Of a stretch of DNA of 64,000 nucleotides, positions 62,828 to 64,000 are shown piece by piece. Position numbers and translations under genes: made by a program. This DNA is from Serinus canaria (taxonomy: Eukaryota; Chordata; Aves; Passeriformes; Fringillidae): the NCBI RefSeq assembly GCF_022539315.1, contig NC_066313.1, forward strand, positions 10,481,764 to 10,545,763, in the 5' to 3' direction. The stretch's first letter is position 1. Every line of letters begins with the position of its first letter. The notes under the pieces were generated by a model that had not been told where the DNA came from, searched no databases, and saw only the letters and a list, made by a program, of their open reading frames with translations.

Positions 62828-62957
62828 GGCTCCTTATCCCCGGCCCCACGGCACCGGGAGCGGGCAGCATCCCTGCCGGCTCTCGGCAGGGCTCCTTATC
62901 CCCGGCCCCAGCCCCCCAGGGCACCGGGAGCGAGGAGCATCCCTGCCGGCTCTGCCA
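62828..62957 (+). repeat. GC-rich partial tandem duplication, two copies
   Basis: Copy one (62,828-62,889) and copy two (62,890-62,957) share the blocks GGCTCCTTATCCCCGGCCCC, GGCACCGGGAGCG and GCATCCCTGCCGGCTCT in the same order. Copy two has a short insertion after the first block. The unit is about 62 to 68 bases. The duplication lies in a GC-rich shoulder of the CpG island, upstream of the proposed start site. The unit contains no recognised factor site beyond GC-rich sequence. Confidence 0.8.
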
Positions 62958-63019
62958 GGGCGCCCGGCGCTCCCTTTGCCGCGGGGGAAGGAGGACAGGC
63001 GGGAAGCGCTTCCAGGATC

Positions 63020-64000
63020 GGGGGCAGACTGATCAAAGCCATGCTCTCTGCCCACGTGGCAAATAAATACAGTTTGGGAGGGGAAAAAAATAAAAAAAAA
63101 CAACCCGGAGTTGGGCAGTGCTTCCCAAGAGGAGTCAGCTCTACATTTTGGTAGGCGACGTCCCCAAACCTCTGCTGTCAGAAATTGCGCTGAATGTCAA
63201 GTTGTTCTTTAGACTTTGCTGCCACCAAAGAGAGTACGCAGAGATACAGGCTGAACTTGGCTGTATAAACGAAGCTACAAAGTGCAGGCGACCTTCATCA
63301 CACCTCCTGTGTGCCCGTGTTTAACAAACGTCTCGACGTGTCGCACACTGTCTGCCAAACGCTTTACAGAATGCTTCATGATACTTCACTTCTACAAGTC
63401 AAAGACTGACGACAGAGAAACAAATTTGTTTGCAAGTCACATATAAACTGCATGGTAATTACTGCATTAACACATGCCAACCTTTTAGTTTTAAAACTCA
63501 GGTAAAATAAATGATCTGTTCAAGCGTCTTTTTAGTAAGTGATAATATTAAAGAGCACAGGAATTTCCACTTTAAAGAAAGCAAAAGGGAGTCACATTTA
63601 TGAAAAGCTAAATATTTTAACTGAGAGATAACATGAATGAAAGTAGATGTAGGAATGCTAAGCAAAACCTCTTTCACTTTGGAATGTACGGGTTGTGTAC
63701 AGGCTTAGAGTGGAGCTAGTAATGTATTACTTGACCTATTTTTTTAAGCCAATGAAAGATTTAGGTTAACTTCATCATGTGTTTTTAACCACTTTCTTCC
63801 AGACATGCAGCAGCATTTTCTAAAGCCATTGCATGTCACAGTGTTTATACAAGTCTCTTTTTGAGAGCATAAGTCTCACAATATAGCTGATCCTACTTCC
63901 ATTAAAAGAATGGGTTTGCTCTTCATTTCCATTATAGGCTCATTAGCAAATTTTGCCCGTAAAAACATTATCCTTAATTTTTTTATTTCACAAAGAATCT
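63020..64000. other. Upstream flank, no gene seen
   Basis: This stretch returns to AT-rich, CpG-poor DNA. The only open frame of note (63,118-63,324, plus strand) is short and resembles nothing known. The proximal part may hold distal promoter elements, but none stands out. Confidence 0.6.

Noticed and set aside
62217..62924. 235-codon minus-strand frame
   Set aside because: It crosses the trinucleotide microsatellite and the poly-T tract, encoding runs of Ile/Thr and Lys. No domain and no supporting splice sites.

Overview
This is nuclear DNA from a vertebrate, most likely a bird. Three copies of the CR1 retrotransposon with avian-style 3' ends are present (two near 27.7-28.6 kb, one near 41.8-42.0 kb). 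Interspersed repeats are otherwise sparse, the background is AT-rich and CpG-poor, and one large CpG island lies at about 61.2-62.4 kb. No bacterial, plasmid, phage or CRISPR structure is seen, and no tRNA or rRNA gene was recognised.

The best reading is one transcription unit on the minus strand. It starts in the CpG island and runs leftward through the window, and almost everything left of 61.6 kb is intron. Three things support this direction. Two strong minus-strand splice donors leave the island, at 61,771 and 61,675. A small exon-like block with clean splice sites lies at 55,290-55,374. Long homopolymers left of the island are mostly A on the plus strand, which means T on the proposed sense strand, the bias expected of a transcribed intron. 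I could not name the gene. No exon in the window encodes a domain I recognise with confidence, so no symbol is given.

Layout. 63.1-64.0 kb: AT-rich upstream flank. 62.64-63.02 kb: a (TTA)n microsatellite and a GC-rich partial tandem duplication beside the island. 61.2-62.4 kb: CpG-island promoter with exon 1 and two alternative donors. 57-61 kb: non-coding. 55.3 kb: probable 5'UTR exon. 25-55 kb: intron with CR1 copies, homopolymers, G-tracts and hairpins. 24.6-24.95 kb: an internal CpG-rich block that could be an alternative promoter with a 14-codon first coding exon. 1-24 kb: intron with several small exon-like blocks (20.6, 17.5, 11.95, 10.1 and 4.9 kb) that have good splice signals and open frames. 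They remain candidates, because pseudo-exons of this quality also arise by chance in long introns.

The most unusual structures are a perfect 24-bp fold-back at 7,309-7,362, a 20-bp hairpin with one wobble pair at 37,480-37,525, a perfect 26-bp CAG/CTG palindrome at 3,109-3,134, and the internal CpG block near 24.7 kb. I found no convincing new multi-gene biological system here.
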